From contig SMSO01000032.1 in NCBI GenBank assembly GCA_004764695.1, forward strand, positions 2,382,501 through 2,446,500: DNA of 64,000 nucleotides. The letters run 5' to 3'. The DNA is from Schizochytrium sp. TIO01. Lineage: Eukaryota > Sar > Bigyra > Thraustochytrida > Thraustochytriidae. Below the pieces are notes generated by a model. It did not search any database and had not been told where the DNA came from. It saw nothing but the letters and a program-made list of their open reading frames with translations. Made by a program: the position numbers and the translations under genes. This document shows, piece after piece, positions 12,101 through 23,840 of this stretch (position 1 is its first letter; each line of letters opens with the position of its first letter).

Positions 12101-14006
12101 GCTGTTGTTACCATCTATCTATACATGGCAGCGCTAGAAGCCATGCCTACTAAGCAATGCCTACTAAGCCACGTAGAAGCCGCTCTTTGCTGGGATTCGA
12201 AGGCTCATGTAGTGGTAGCTGGTTTAATCAATTTGGTCGGCACCCACTTTGGCCATCTCTGTATCGATCCTCGATTGAGGCACTCGTTGCGGTTGATGAA
12301 GAAGAGCATAGAAGCCACACAGTGTAGAATCAGGCCGATGAGCGTTGGCTGTTTTCCTATTACCTTGTTTGTGGTGGACGAGACAAGCACAAAGCACCAA
12401 GAAACTGGTATCTATCTATCTATTTATCTGTCTTACAGGTGAACCTCTCTGAGTAAAAAGTCGAGCTTGTTTGAGGTACCACGGACAAGAAAGCAAAGCT
12501 TTTAGGAGGGGCTATTCCGTGGGAGCGAAGGGTGCCAAATACAGTCGAATTGAATCGACTTCTAGGGTTGCTCCCGATGAGGAAGATCGAAGGTGGATCG
12601 CCAATACAAAATCAAGCAGCATCTGCTTGGATCTGCTTAAAGGCACCCTGAGCTCGTTGTCAGTGCCAAGATCTTTTTCAATATGACCAGACGCAAATCT
12701 CAATTCGTTAAGTATTTAGCACCCATAGGTGTTGAGTGTAGTGCGTGAGCTTGAATTGCAGACTTGGAATTTGAGGATGTCACTGTAAGGCAGTTATGAG
12801 AACACTACTACATGCAGAAACACTTGGTGTATGAAATACAGCAACAAGTATAGATGGTAACCACATCGATACTGAAGCTACATTCACGAGTATTTTTGCT
12901 TTTTGCTTTTTGTCTATGCAGCTTTAGAGACTCCATTTCCTGAGGTTGCTCGATAGAGTCCTGAATAACCGCGCTTTGACGCTGCTGCCGTGTACACCTG
13001 CCCGAGTAAGGTTAAGACTCTACTAACAACAACACCAACATGCCTTCATGTGTGGCTATCATCGTGATGAAGAATCCAGTTCACCGCCTCTTTAGTAAAT
13101 CAATGGGCATCACATGTGAAAGTAAAATATGCAATCCCGCTAGCTTTGATGACTTCCTTCATATTGAGAACATCTCCAGCAGCACTACCAATACGCGCTC
13201 CCTTGGGAGCTCCAGTCTCTTGCTTCAGGCTCTTCAGACTCTGATGTTCCCGTTTCCAACAAGGATTCCCTCCCCCAATAAAATACGCAATGCTCCTCTG
13301 TGTACACTGGCTAACTGCATCTATCATTAAAGATAGAGATAAGTTTTAGGACGCCGTCCTATAAGAACATCTTATTTTGGAACCTCTGGAACAAGGGGGA
13401 TATGCAGCGTACGGAAAGGACACGCTGCCAGGGCATTGGGATGAATCCGCAACTCTGTGCGAAGTCTGCGAGAAAGCCGCGGCGGCGTGGCCTCTCGGCT
13501 TGGCGCAGGTTTGCTCCTTAAACCTCCGTTGGCCTCCTCAGGCTATCCTCACTACCTGTTGCTGTTTCTGCTACGCATGGTTAATCTGGTCACGGTGTAC
13601 GAATCCTAAAAGGAACATTAGACTAGGAAACGGAAACACAATCTTTCGCTGGCACTGGTGCTATCAGCGAAAAACTTGCGACGGAGGGCTGAGTCTGCTG
13701 CAACTAGCCTGAAACAAGTTCGCCCTTATCTTGTTTGCTTTGTTTGGCCTTGGTTATCATTTTCAGAACTAGGTTTTTCAAAAGTAAAGAAAGAATCTAG
13801 TTCGAGGATATCTCCATCTGTTCGAACAATATCTATCTGCTTCAATCGCTAGTAATCTTGAACAGCTTTAAAGTTTCGATTCTATAACGCGCCAACTTTG
13901 CGAAAAGAAACCTCTGACAGTAATCTGTAAGTGGTGGTTGTAAAGGTTTACTGTTTGCGTTAAAGACCAGAATCTGCAGTGGACCAAAAAAGCATCTCGC
14001 AACAAA

Positions 14007-15431
14007 ATGATTGCAGCACAAGCCGAGGAAGAAGATGAGATGCTCGTTGCTGCGATGCAAGTGGCGCCAGCTGAACACACAATGCCAAATACCATTGCAC
14101 GTAAAGTGTGGTTTGTTCTCCTACTTGTATGCATGATCGAGGCAATTGACCTCGCATTTCTCAGCGCATTGTTTCATTCATTTGAAGTTGATCTCGCACT
14201 GACTCCTTCTATGCTTGGCTACCTCGCTCTGGCTCAAAGTGTGGCTATGAAAGGTACTGTACTTCTTTGGGGTCCATATGTAGATCGTGCAGGAGATCCA
14301 GCTCGCTTCTTGCGGATTCTACTCATTGGAATTGGTTGTTCAAGTCTTTTGACAGGCGTCGCTCAATCCTTTTATGAACTTGCTCTTGCTCGATTTTGTA
14401 CTGGAGCCCTCGCTGGGATTATCAGCCCCTTATCTGGTTGCATCATTGCAGAGGGCCATGAGCGCAAGCAGCGTGGCAAGCTTTTTGGTGTGTTTAATAC
14501 GGTACGAAGTGCGGGAAGAATTTTGGGAACTGGAGTTGGAGCTGCTCTTAGCACAAGATGGAGGTTGCTTCTGGCAGTTCATGGAAGCTGCTGCATTCTT
14601 GCTGGTCTCATTGTATATAAACTCTTGCCTAACGAATCAGATCGCTTATGGCAGCAACACGTCGAGACTGTTAGCCAGACAGAGCAACCAAAGAAAAACA
14701 ATAGTGCACCTTCACTTGAAGTGAAAACTGAAAGGAGCGCTGTGCGCAAAATTCTTAGCCTTCGTTCTTTCCAACTCATTGTCATTCACGGAGTCTTTGG
14801 ATCCTTTCCATTCAGTGGATTTAGTTTTATTGTTCTGTGGTTTCAGACTGGAGGTGTCCCTTTGGCGAGTGCAGGAATGTATGCAAACGCATTGCACTTT
14901 GGAAGTGTGCTTGGCCACTTTGTGGCTGGTTATATTGGCGACTGGGCCGCGCAGAAACACCCAGATCATGGCCGCATTTACCTAGCACAGGTTGCAGACA
15001 TGATGCGTATTCCTATGGCATGGCTAATCTTTGTTGGGGCGACGAGCGCTTCAATGAATACTGCTGCAGCTAGTCTGTTCGTTCTAGGACTCATTATTCC
15101 TTTGGTACCTACAGGAGCAATCATGCCAATGCTTTCGGACCTTCTTCCTCAGGGTGCCTCTGGTACTATTATGGGCTACCACCTTGCTCTAGAGAGCGTT
15201 TTTGGTGTCATGGCTGCTCCTCTTGTTGGTACAATTGCAGAAAAAACGTACGGGTATCACTTGCAGGATGTAGCCTCGGCGTGTGATGGTTGTGTTGATG
15301 AGCAAAACCATTGGGCGCTTGGGCACGCTCTTATGTGGAACACCGTATTACCATGGTCATGTTGTGCAAGCTTTGTATCCGCGCTTCACTGGTACTTTGC
15401 TCAAGATCGTGTTTTGGCCCATGCAGAGTAG
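14007..15431 (+). CDS. major facilitator superfamily transporter
   Basis: This is a 474-residue integral membrane protein with the MFS two-bundle layout. A ~33-residue cytosolic N-terminus is followed by six hydrophobic segments (~34-205), a polar central loop (~207-250) and six more hydrophobic segments (~252-465). The loop between helices 2 and 3 has a motif-A-like sequence GPYVDRAGDPAR at 89-100, with the expected Asp and Arg. The equivalent second-half loop is GYIGDWAAQKH at 309-318. The substrate cannot be told from sequence; spinster-like and organic-anion-type MFS proteins are possibilities. The ATG at 14007 precedes the first helix and gives a family-typical length. The upstream 600 bases contain only unsupported frames. 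No introns. Confidence 0.88.
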   Translation: MIAAQAEEEDEMLVAAMQVAPAEHTMPNTIARKVWFVLLLVCMIEAIDLAFLSALFHSFEVDLALTPSMLGYLALAQSVAMKGTVLLWGPYVDRAGDPARFLRILLIGIGCSSLLTGVAQSFYELALARFCTGALAGIISPLSGCIIAEGHERKQRGKLFGVFNTVRSAGRILGTGVGAALSTRWRLLLAVHGSCCILAGLIVYKLLPNESDRLWQQHVETVSQTEQPKKNNSAPSLEVKTERSAVRKILSLRSFQLIVIHGVFGSFPFSGFSFIVLWFQTGGVPLASAGMYANALHFGSVLGHFVAGYIGDWAAQKHPDHGRIYLAQVADMMRIPMAWLIFVGATSASMNTAAASLFVLGLIIPLVPTGAIMPMLSDLLPQGASGTIMGYHLALESVFGVMAAPLVGTIAEKTYGYHLQDVASACDGCVDEQNHWALGHALMWNTVLPWSCCASFVSALHWYFAQDRVLAHAE

Positions 15432-16527
15432 CAGAACTTGTCTCCAATTATGTTCACCAAATATCGACTCTGTTTATGGCTTGAATTATTTTTATCTTAC
15501 TTACCTTGACTTCACTTTTGGCATTTCCGATTAGAATGCGGCAACAATCAAAACTAAGCTAGAGCATTCGAGTAGTACCTCCTGACTTTTGCTTACTATA
15601 ACATCGGAAAAGTCTTTGGGTGACTTCTAATCATAAGTATATTCTGACAACTGTTGCTCAAGAACCAAATTTTCCCCCATTTTCTTATTAATCTCTTGAC
15701 ATCAACAACACAGAATTTAAAATATGTTTTGATGGGGAAAAGGCACAAAAAAATCGTTTATTTTATATTGTGAGCACTATTTGATACTGTGTTTTCATAA
15801 GCTTACAAATTCAACTAGCAATCACGGCTTCAAATTTTGTTTTCCTTGGGCCTGATGTTTTTTAAGTTGCTGAGTCGACCTTTAATGCAATATGCTTAAA
15901 TGTGTGAGTCCAGGTGAAGATTAAGTATTCTGACACGTAATCGTTGTGAAGGGGAAGCACCAAAGAAGAAGCATTCAACTTTCTGCGTGTACAATATGTC
16001 AACTATGTAAATCTAATAAATTGCACGGCCCGCCATTTAAATTAACAATTGAAGCAGCGTGGATCCTTTCTCTAATATTTTATATAAAACCTTTACACAA
16101 AGCTGCACACCAGCACACGCTTGTATGCAATGTATTGTTTCGAAATCCTCAAAGTTTCACGTCGTAACTTTGTGGCGCGGGCACTGGAAAAGTGCGGTTT
16201 ACAACGCCAAGGCTCGCGTAAATCCGAAAAGTGCATCATCATCACGAGTGACCACCATATGAGGTGTGCACCCCGGGCGCGGACATAGTCCTATTTAGCA
16301 TTATAGTATATGTACCTACTATATTAGAAGACCCCCAAAAAATGGACGCATGAAGACATTCATGCATGCATGGTGCAAAAGAACCAGCGCCCTTGCAAGC
16401 AAGACAAATCTACAAGTTTCAGCTACTTTAGGGGTGTTAGCTGACAACCCTTCTATATTTGCGGGCGAAAGTTATTGAAGAACTTGGCGATCACTTGCCA
16501 TCGCTTAGTTTAGCCAAACCTCGAACC
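15432..16527. other. intergenic, nothing recognised
   Basis: AT-rich spacer between two same-strand genes. A 23-codon in-frame extension upstream of the next gene (from 16459) begins with TTG and is more likely 5' UTR. Confidence 0.6.
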
Positions 16528-19500
16528 ATGGCGAACTTATACGAGCCCGAGGTGCCAACAGCGGAGAACCCTGTCGCGGACATTGAAAATACTGCCATAG
16601 AGAGCGCCTTGCTAGAACAAGGACTTGTGGTTGTACCTTTCAGTGTCGTGTCAAGCACCTCACAAGATGGCTTGTGCCCTGCAGAAGCACTTGAGCAGTA
16701 TCAAGCGCAACTGGGTATGCACCAAGATCTCCGGGGATGGTGCACGGCAAGTTTCTGCCCATGGCCTCAAGAATTAGAAATAGCTTTCGAAACGTGTTTC
16801 CGTATTGATTTAATTGAACTTGTGGCACACTCATACCGCATACCGCGACGAATCGACATATTTGTCACTGGTTATCAAGCAGATTGTGGGCCATATTACG
16901 TTGGTCAGACAAGCTTTGACTCAAACCTTTTGCAGAACCACACACTGAACGAATGCAAGTGCGCAAAGATCGATGCTTATGGCACAGGCCTCATTCTTCG
17001 TATTCTCGATTGCTACTCAAATGACAAAAACCTTTTTGAGCAGGCGAATTTACTTAGTTTAAGAGTCTACGGGGAGGAAGTCCCAGCTCTCCTGGGGGAA
17101 AGCCCTGCGCCACGACCTCGGCAAAATTTCTACAGTGAAGAGATCGACACAGAAATTCGAATTGTTTCTACAGAGGAACAGAATGGCATGATAATAAGCA
17201 GGGAAGAGTTTATCCGAAAACGAAGGTATTTTGAAGTAATCGAAGAGTCTCAAACAGGTTTTGTTGGCAGGAGGGATGATTGGGATCATTTTCACATGAC
17301 AGAGGTTGACCAAGCGCTAATCTCGATCGGTATTCCTGTGGAACTGGTAAACAGCACAGCAACGCCCTACAGAATACCACCAGAAACGGCGGCGTATGTG
17401 AACGCTATTCAAGAACGTATAGAAGCATTGCTCGCCATCGAGAACGACGCCATTGCGGGAACTTTGAAAGTGACACACGATGAGTTGTTGGATGCTGTTG
17501 AACATTTGCAAAAGAGCGTCGATAGACTCCTAGGTCTTGGTGTTGAGCTTGGGCGTCATCAGATTCTCCTTACCCAAAGTGTTCAAGAACCTGGAGGCAA
17601 CCGCCGACCCTCAATCCCAATTGAGCAGCACAAATCTGCAGTGTCTCAAGTAGAACAAAAGATTGATAGCGAGGCCAAACAAGCGCTTGCTGACTTTGAA
17701 CAATTCCAAACAAATGCCGAGGTTTCAGTAACACCCAGATCTCGTATGCAGAATTTAAACCTACCATCTCAGCAGGCTCCTAGGAAGGAACATGCAGACG
17801 AAGCAATCTTGGTTACTGGATACGAAAATCCTAGCCATCATCACCATTCTAAGTCTCACTCATACGACAAGGAGGATCACAAGCAGTATGGATATAAACA
17901 TGGACCTGAACTTCCTTCGTACAGTCGCAATTTCGAGCAAAAAACAAATCACGTGAATGAGAATCAGCAGGACCATACACTGCGGGACCATGAAGAGGAG
18001 AAGGTTACAAAAATGCTCTCTACTCCGAGAAAGGCGCCAGAACCAGGTGCTTCCTCAGCGCCCCCAGGAGAAGAGCCTGAGTTACGGCTTTCAGAAGGTC
18101 CCATTACAGACAAGCTACCAGACTATCCCTCTGTGTCACCACTTAACTTTGATAATGCGAAGCTCCATACAGATGGTGCCCCTTCGATCTCACGCCAGAA
18201 TACAGATTTCGAGAAAGGTAATGAAGAAAAGAACTCCGATCTTGAGGGAAAGTCATTCGAAGTTTCTCAAACACCAGCTTCTGGATCAAGAAGTCTTGCA
18301 AACTCTCACGGAGGCTCTCAGACAGGACGAAAGGATGATCATGATAATATGAGCAACTCGGGCACTGTGCCAACAATGGTACAGCAACGAGACTACGCAC
18401 CAGAAGAAAAGGAAAAGGAAAAGGAAAAGGAAAAAGAAGAGAAACACCCTGACACTGGTCGGTCGTTATCACCGCGTGGATTCATGAAACGGTTGATGTC
18501 CCCAAGAAGTGGTCGCCAAAAGGATGACAAATCCTCTGCAAAAGCATCGCATTCTGAAGAAGATAAGACCGAAAGACAATTAGAGGTTGGACAAGGAACA
18601 GGAAGGCTTGGAATTTCTGCAACTGACTCCACAGCAGCCCCCACAGAATCCACGCAAGAGACAGCATCGAAAAGTACTGAAGAGAAGTATAATACTCCAT
18701 CGGATTCTTCAATCACACCCTCCAAGCCAACAGAGAGGCAAAATAATGATGAGGTGGAACCTAAAGATCTCACAAGCAAGAAAGAACCTCTATCAGCCGC
18801 TCCAAGTGCTCGCAAAGATCAAGCAAATGACATTAAACATGGAATGCCTGACCAGGATAATTATACAGACGAAGAACATTTGAAATGGCCTAATGTTCCG
18901 GTTGACAAAAAGGGGAAAGACCCTCTTAAGCCACGATTATCTCAAGCTTTGAAGGAAAATGATCTGACTGCTCCAACTAAACAGAAGAAGAATTTGGGAG
19001 AGTGGGCGGGATTTGAAAAGGCGTTTGGACTCTTTGCAACACAATGTTTATTTACTCCAGAGTCTGATACTAAGGTGAAGGCCCTTACGCTACATGTTAT
19101 CAAAAGTGCTATTCAAGATTTAATTATCCTACTTCTGCTCAACGGGGAAGTGATTTTGCGTCTTACGACGCTGTTATTGCATGAATCAACCAACGGGATT
19201 GTTCTACAAGAGCTGTTTGCATTATTGCGTTTTTGGTATACCTTTCCGGAAGCACATGATCAAACATACCATGGCGAGCTTGTTGATGAGCTTTTAACCC
19301 AGGAATGTTGTACGAGTAAATCGACTGTTGTCCATGAGTTATGCTTCAACTTTCTCAAATTTATTTGTGAAGAAAAAGAGTGGGTGGCTTCGGTCAACAT
19401 GTCAAATAACCTTTTAGAAAAACTTCGAGAGCGTCCCAAGCCTGACCCTGTTCTGGGAAGGTATGAACGGGTGGTGGGTCTGGTCCATGAATATTATACC

Positions 19501-20013
19501 CGGGCGAACGCAAATGCAGACAAAATTGAAGATGACACATGGACTCAGGTAGGCACATTTTTCGAGGGTGATGACACACAGCACGCTAGGACAGAGGATG
19601 AACAAAAGCAGCTCGATGAGGTTCGAGACTACTTGCAACAGATGAAGTCTGGGAACGTGAAGGGTTTACGAGGAGGAGGTGGTGCTGGAAATGACACTTG
19701 GGATCGAGTTGGGGATTTTTTCAATAAAGATCAAGAAGCTAAATCTGACCAAGTTGATGCTGATATTGAGGAATACTTGAACAAGATTCCTAAAAATCAG
19801 TCGGAAAAGATTATGGGAGAAGGGAAATACAATGAGGTTGGCGAGGGAAAAGTGTCGGATCAGGATGAGGTGGAAAAGGATTCAAAAAATAAGAAAAACG
19901 GGGAGAATTCAGAGTCCAAATCTCCTGATCAGACGACCCGACAAAAGTCAAAGAAGGGTAAAGGAGGTGAAGATGGCAATGGTGATAAATCTGGTGTTTG
20001 CAGTATTCAGTAG
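16528..20013 (+). CDS. CEP104-like ciliary/centriolar tip protein
   Basis: Encodes 1161 residues from the ATG at 16528, which has a good context (ACCATGG). Residues ~34-183 match the N-terminal jelly-roll domain of CEP104 from my knowledge of the family: VVSSTSQDG start, WCTASFCPWPQE, and LVAHSYRIPRRIDIFV. A helical segment follows at ~285-350, equivalent to the CEP104 coiled coil. Residues ~380-810 are charged, disordered and low in complexity, including an EK run near 625-640 and a His/Lys-rich patch. Residues ~820-990 are helical and resemble a TOG-type repeat domain. CEP104 binds tubulin at growing ciliary tips. The zinc-finger array typical of animal CEP104 is not visible. Instead, a short motif recurs (DDTWTQVGTFFEGD at ~1001-1014 and NDTWDRVGDFFNKD at ~1055-1068), followed by a charged tail. 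The family call is by pattern, not by search. Confidence 0.68.
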   Translation: MANLYEPEVPTAENPVADIENTAIESALLEQGLVVVPFSVVSSTSQDGLCPAEALEQYQAQLGMHQDLRGWCTASFCPWPQELEIAFETCFRIDLIELVAHSYRIPRRIDIFVTGYQADCGPYYVGQTSFDSNLLQNHTLNECKCAKIDAYGTGLILRILDCYSNDKNLFEQANLLSLRVYGEEVPALLGESPAPRPRQNFYSEEIDTEIRIVSTEEQNGMIISREEFIRKRRYFEVIEESQTGFVGRRDDWDHFHMTEVDQALISIGIPVELVNSTATPYRIPPETAAYVNAIQERIEALLAIENDAIAGTLKVTHDELLDAVEHLQKSVDRLLGLGVELGRHQILLTQSVQEPGGNRRPSIPIEQHKSAVSQVEQKIDSEAKQALADFEQFQTNAEVSVTPRSRMQNLNLPSQQAPRKEHADEAILVTGYENPSHHHHSKSHSYDKEDHKQYGYKHGPELPSYSRNFEQKTNHVNENQQDHTLRDHEEEKVTKMLSTPRKAPEPGASSAPPGEEPELRLSEGPITDKLPDYPSVSPLNFDNAKLHTDGAPSISRQNTDFEKGNEEKNSDLEGKSFEVSQTPASGSRSLANSHGGSQTGRKDDHDNMSNSGTVPTMVQQRDYAPEEKEKEKEKEKEEKHPDTGRSLSPRGFMKRLMSPRSGRQKDDKSSAKASHSEEDKTERQLEVGQGTGRLGISATDSTAAPTESTQETASKSTEEKYNTPSDSSITPSKPTERQNNDEVEPKDLTSKKEPLSAAPSARKDQANDIKHGMPDQDNYTDEEHLKWPNVPVDKKGKDPLKPRLSQALKENDLTAPTKQKKNLGEWAGFEKAFGLFATQCLFTPESDTKVKALTLHVIKSAIQDLIILLLLNGEVILRLTTLLLHESTNGIVLQELFALLRFWYTFPEAHDQTYHGELVDELLTQECCTSKSTVVHELCFNFLKFICEEKEWVASVNMSNNLLEKLRERPKPDPVLGRYERVVGLVHEYYTRANANADKIEDDTWTQVGTFFEGDDTQHARTEDEQKQLDEVRDYLQQMKSGNVKGLRGGGGAGNDTWDRVGDFFNKDQEAKSDQVDADIEEYLNKIPKNQSEKIMGEGKYNEVGEGKVSDQDEVEKDSKNKKNGENSESKSPDQTTRQKSKKGKGGEDGNGDKSGVCSIQ

Positions 20014-20610
20014 CTAAACTCATTTTATGTATTTATTTTTCTCAACATTTTACTTCTAATAACGTTGTTCACTAATGAACAAAACAAATAAAGTACTTTG
20101 TTTGCGGAGCGTGCTCCAAATCTCCTGGATCTTAAGTTGCACTCAGAAATTGCAGAATTGATCATTGATTGCCTTCGATTATTAACTTATTTTTTTTGTC
20201 TGAAGTATAATGGAATCGCTTGGGTCAAAGAATTTAGAAAGTAGATGTCAATATACGTTTTTATTTCCTAATTATGATCACCATTATTGAAGGGGAATTC
20301 ATTATACAAATAGCCTAATAACCCAATTCCTCTTCTACATCTTTTCTTTTCTTCTTTTTTTAAGATACATCGAGATATCCCCTTCTACTACTAGGCAAAA
20401 GTATAAAGACTGATTCTCAAAATAATGTTGTTTTTTTTTAAATTTTATTTGAATCAACAAACAATTTTCAAACTGGAAAAACATATAATAGAACAGAAGA
20501 AGAGGGTGCTGAAAAGAATGAAGACAAAGTAGATGTAAAATTAGATCACAGAAACAAAGACATGAAGAAGTAAGTTTGTTTTAGATACATTTTGAAACAT
20601 ATGGAGGTGT
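20014..20610. other. intergenic between convergent genes
   Basis: AT-rich spacer holding the 3' ends of the CEP104-like gene (+) and tryptophanyl-tRNA synthetase (-). An AATAAA at about 20087 suits the former. No coding region seen. Confidence 0.6.
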
Positions 20611-22268
20611 TCAGAACTCGAGAGGCCTGATCTTCATGTACTCGGCCAAAACCTCGTCGGAAACCTCCGCACGATCAGCTTGGAATTTCCGCACAATTTC
20701 AGAAAGAACATCAACGAGCATCTGTTTCACCTCGCCGGTCATCATACGACCAGCACCATATTCTTGGGCAACATATGCGAGCTTCTCGTCATCATCGAGG
20801 AAGAAACGCAGCCACTGGTATGGAATATCAATCTCGAGGTTGGCACCGTTCTTGCGGTGCTCCTCAAGGGTCTCACCACCACCGGAAAAGGCGTACTTCA
20901 TGACCTTGGTCTTGATGATCTCCGGGGTATCGGTGAGGTAAATAGAGCTAGTCTCTGCACTTGCACTCATCTTAGTCTTGGCACCCTGGAGAGCAGGGAA
21001 AAACTTGGAGTGAATCAGAGCGGGCTTCCGGAAGCCAAGACGAGGAGCAACATCACGAGTTACACGAAAGTATGGATCCTGATCAATGGCACAGGGGATC
21101 AAGCATGGCATATCATTAAATCCCCGAAGAGGAATAGGGAAAGCGCATGGGAATGACGGAGCAGCTTGGATAGCAGGGAAGGAGTGCTGGCCAATACTCA
21201 TAGACTCGTGCATACCAAATGCACCCTTCACCTGGTTCAGGGTAACCTTCTTCTGAATTCGAATAACAGTTTCGTACAAATGACCCATGTAGTCGATGTT
21301 AGAGAAAATGAAGGTTTTCTTAGGGTCAAAACCCACAGCAATGATATCCTTGGCATTCTCGTATGCCAAATAGTTAGCCTCCTCGAGAGTGAGGTCCTTC
21401 CAGAGGAACTTCTCATCATCAGTGAGCTGGATAACCAGAGGGACATCGAATGCCTCCTGCAACCACTTGGTAAACAAGAATGGGAGTAGGTGGCCAAAGT
21501 GCAACGATCCAGAAGAGGGACCACGGCCTGTGTACAAGTAGAACGGCTTGCCTGCTTCATAACTGCGAAAAAAATGCAAATTGGGAATAGGTCATCCAGC
21601 TTGAAGTTAGTATATCACACGTTGCATTTTCTCATTCAGATGGGCAAACCCTAGCTAGCCCGGAGGAAAGATACATGACAATGCATTTGAACCTTCTACG
21701 CAAAGTACAGGTAGAACGAGATCCAATGGCAACGAACTATTTCAAAGTTAAATGAATGCAGAATATTTTGAGGCCAGCAACAGCTACCTATATTGATAAG
21801 AGTGTTGCTTTCACGGAATGAGGTCAGATAGGAGCGAAAGACTAATTTCAGAAATGTATCTTCACGGTGATACTCAGCTGAACTATGCTTTGTTTCAATC
21901 ATCACTCCTCCTTCCGCGTATACCTTTTTATTACTACTGCATACATTCACATATTCTCTTACAAGACCCCTCCAAACCAGAGATATTTTGATCTCCAGAT
22001 ATTCATCATACATTACTTACAGGTCAAGCATCTCGTTCATGTCGCGGTGCGAGAAGAAGATACCCTTGCGAAGCCAGTGGTGGACACGCTTACCAGTGAC
22101 CTTCTCAAGGCGGTCGATGAGGTCCTGGTCAATGTGACTGGAGCCGAAGTCGCGCACGAGCTTGTCGTAGTCAACACCATCTTCATCTGCCTCGACTTCC
22201 CAAGGCGTGATGTTCTGCTTCTTGCCAGGTGCTGCCTCAGCAGCAACAGCGGCCGCGTCTTCAGCCAT
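20611..22268 (-). CDS. WARS1: tryptophanyl-tRNA synthetase, cytosolic (two exons)
   Basis: Charges tRNA-Trp using ATP. Exon 1 is 22268-22021 and exon 2 is 21562-20611, with a 458-base intron (donor GTAAGT, acceptor TTTTTTTCGCAG). Joined, they give 1200 bases, 399 residues and a stop. The junction falls after MNEMLD and restores the conserved [15 protein letters not shown] segment. The class I signature motifs are HFGH (104-107) and KMSAS (280-284). The DDEKxLWKDL segment and [13 protein letters not shown] are as in eukaryotic cytosolic enzymes. There is no N-terminal WHEP domain, unlike the vertebrate enzyme, and no obvious organelle presequence. The start ATG is the first in the exon and precedes an Ala-rich acidic leader. 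Confidence 0.97.
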
Positions 22269-23840
22269 CTTGGCGAACGCAAGCTCTTAAGCGATTGCGG
22301 CGGAGGTTGAGTCGCGGCTCGGATCGCTGCTCAAATGGAGCTCGAGTTGGGGTTTGGGGTTTGGATTTTAGTTTGATCGCGATGCCAACTTGGCTTCTGC
22401 AGCCGCTAATCTTTAACCAAATACATCCACACCAAAATAACACTTTTAACCATTCTTCGCGACGTGCGCGGATCTCCACTAATTTGTGAGGCGGCGAGAA
22501 AGCTTTTCTCTTTTCTTTCATAAGCTTTTTCCCTTCAATTCACACAGAGCAAAAAAAGACTTCAAAGTTCTTTTCTCTCTCTCAGAGTAGGTAGAAAGGA
22601 CCCTAGCTACCTAAAACTCCTATTAGGCAGCTGCAGAAAAAGAAAAAACTCCTTTTAAAAGAAATAGAAGTTTGTAGAGTATTATAGAAATTGATGGAAG
22701 TGGGAACTCTGGGAATGCATGGTCCAGAAGCTCTTGAAGATCGGGCTCGCAGGAACTTTAGACGTGGAGAAGGATGGATATTAGATCTCAGCTGCATTAG
22801 CTGCATGGCTTGACAGGATGTTAAAGAAGATTGATGATAATGAACAATATCTAGACTGCTGGAGAGTTGCGTGAATGTTCGTTCTAACGTAGCTGAAAAC
22901 ACACTGAGCAACATGCTCGCAACAGGCTGCGTGGAAAATGTCCCTCTATAAAATGGCGCGATGAAGAAAAAGGCTCTGGATACCATCCTGGATCTTCTGA
23001 ATTTGGAAAGTTTACCAAATTAGACAGATGTAGATGTAGTGCTATTCATCAAATCAGAATGTAAGAGTCGTGTGTTTTTCATCTTGTGAAGAACCCTGCT
23101 TACAAGCTATCTGCACTCCTTTTGCAAAATTATCTACAATAATTTCTGTACAAATGCAGATCATGATCATTTTTTTGAGGCCAACTAAAAATGAAGCGAA
23201 GCCCTCTTTCTTCGCAGGCTGCGCAATTTAACCACTTCTTGACGATTGACATATAGTAGGTTCCGGGAACGAAGGTCAGCCTCTAGAAGTTTTTAAGAAC
23301 TCAGTGGCGGTTTGATCTTGCTGTTTGATGGGAGTTATTCGCAGCAGAACACCACAATCAACGACTTGTGCCTATAGCCTCTCTGTAAAATTCAAAAGTA
23401 AAACTACAAGACTGTTGATACGATCAAACAAATATTTTGAATAAATGGGAGAGGATTTATGATCTGAGATACCAAACTATTGTCTTTGCTAAATAATAAT
23501 TAAGAACAATGAAGGGAGAGACAAATTCTTATTTCTTCGTTCAGATCGAATGAGCAACGTAGGGGAGAAGAGGCGAATTTGCAAATCATAGCACCATAGA
23601 TTACTTTGAATATTGCAACATGTTTCAAGTGCTATCAGAATTGACGAACATCATCGATGCGTTTCGATATAGATAAACAAGCATGGGATTCCAGTAGGTG
23701 TACTTGGTAAATAATGAGGAGTATTCATAGTTCTTCTGAATCAGTGCTAAAAGTTTGGCTGAAGCTCGTGTGCGTACAAAACTATATGGGAGCGAATATA
23801 CTTAAAAAGAAGCCTAAAATGTAAAAAAAGAAGTGAAAAT
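22269..23840. other. intergenic, nothing recognised
   Basis: Upstream region of tryptophanyl-tRNA synthetase and downstream region of the ferredoxin gene. Only short frames without recognisable content. Confidence 0.55.

Larger units (their letters stand above)
4111..14006. other. 9.9-kb stretch without a convincing gene; microsatellite-rich
   Basis: Many short open frames exist on both strands, but none has a recognisable domain, most start at non-ATG codons, and they overlap one another. Sub-regions with low-complexity repeats are listed separately. I saw no tRNA box pattern, rRNA segment or snRNA core while reading, though a covariance-model scan was not possible. The window's other spacers are 0.3-5 kb, so this is its largest gene-poor block. 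Confidence 0.55.

Noticed and set aside
12125-12442. 105-codon ATG frame after the AT-rich element
   Set aside because: No recognised domain, ends in a TATC simple repeat, and an opposing frame of similar quality overlaps it.
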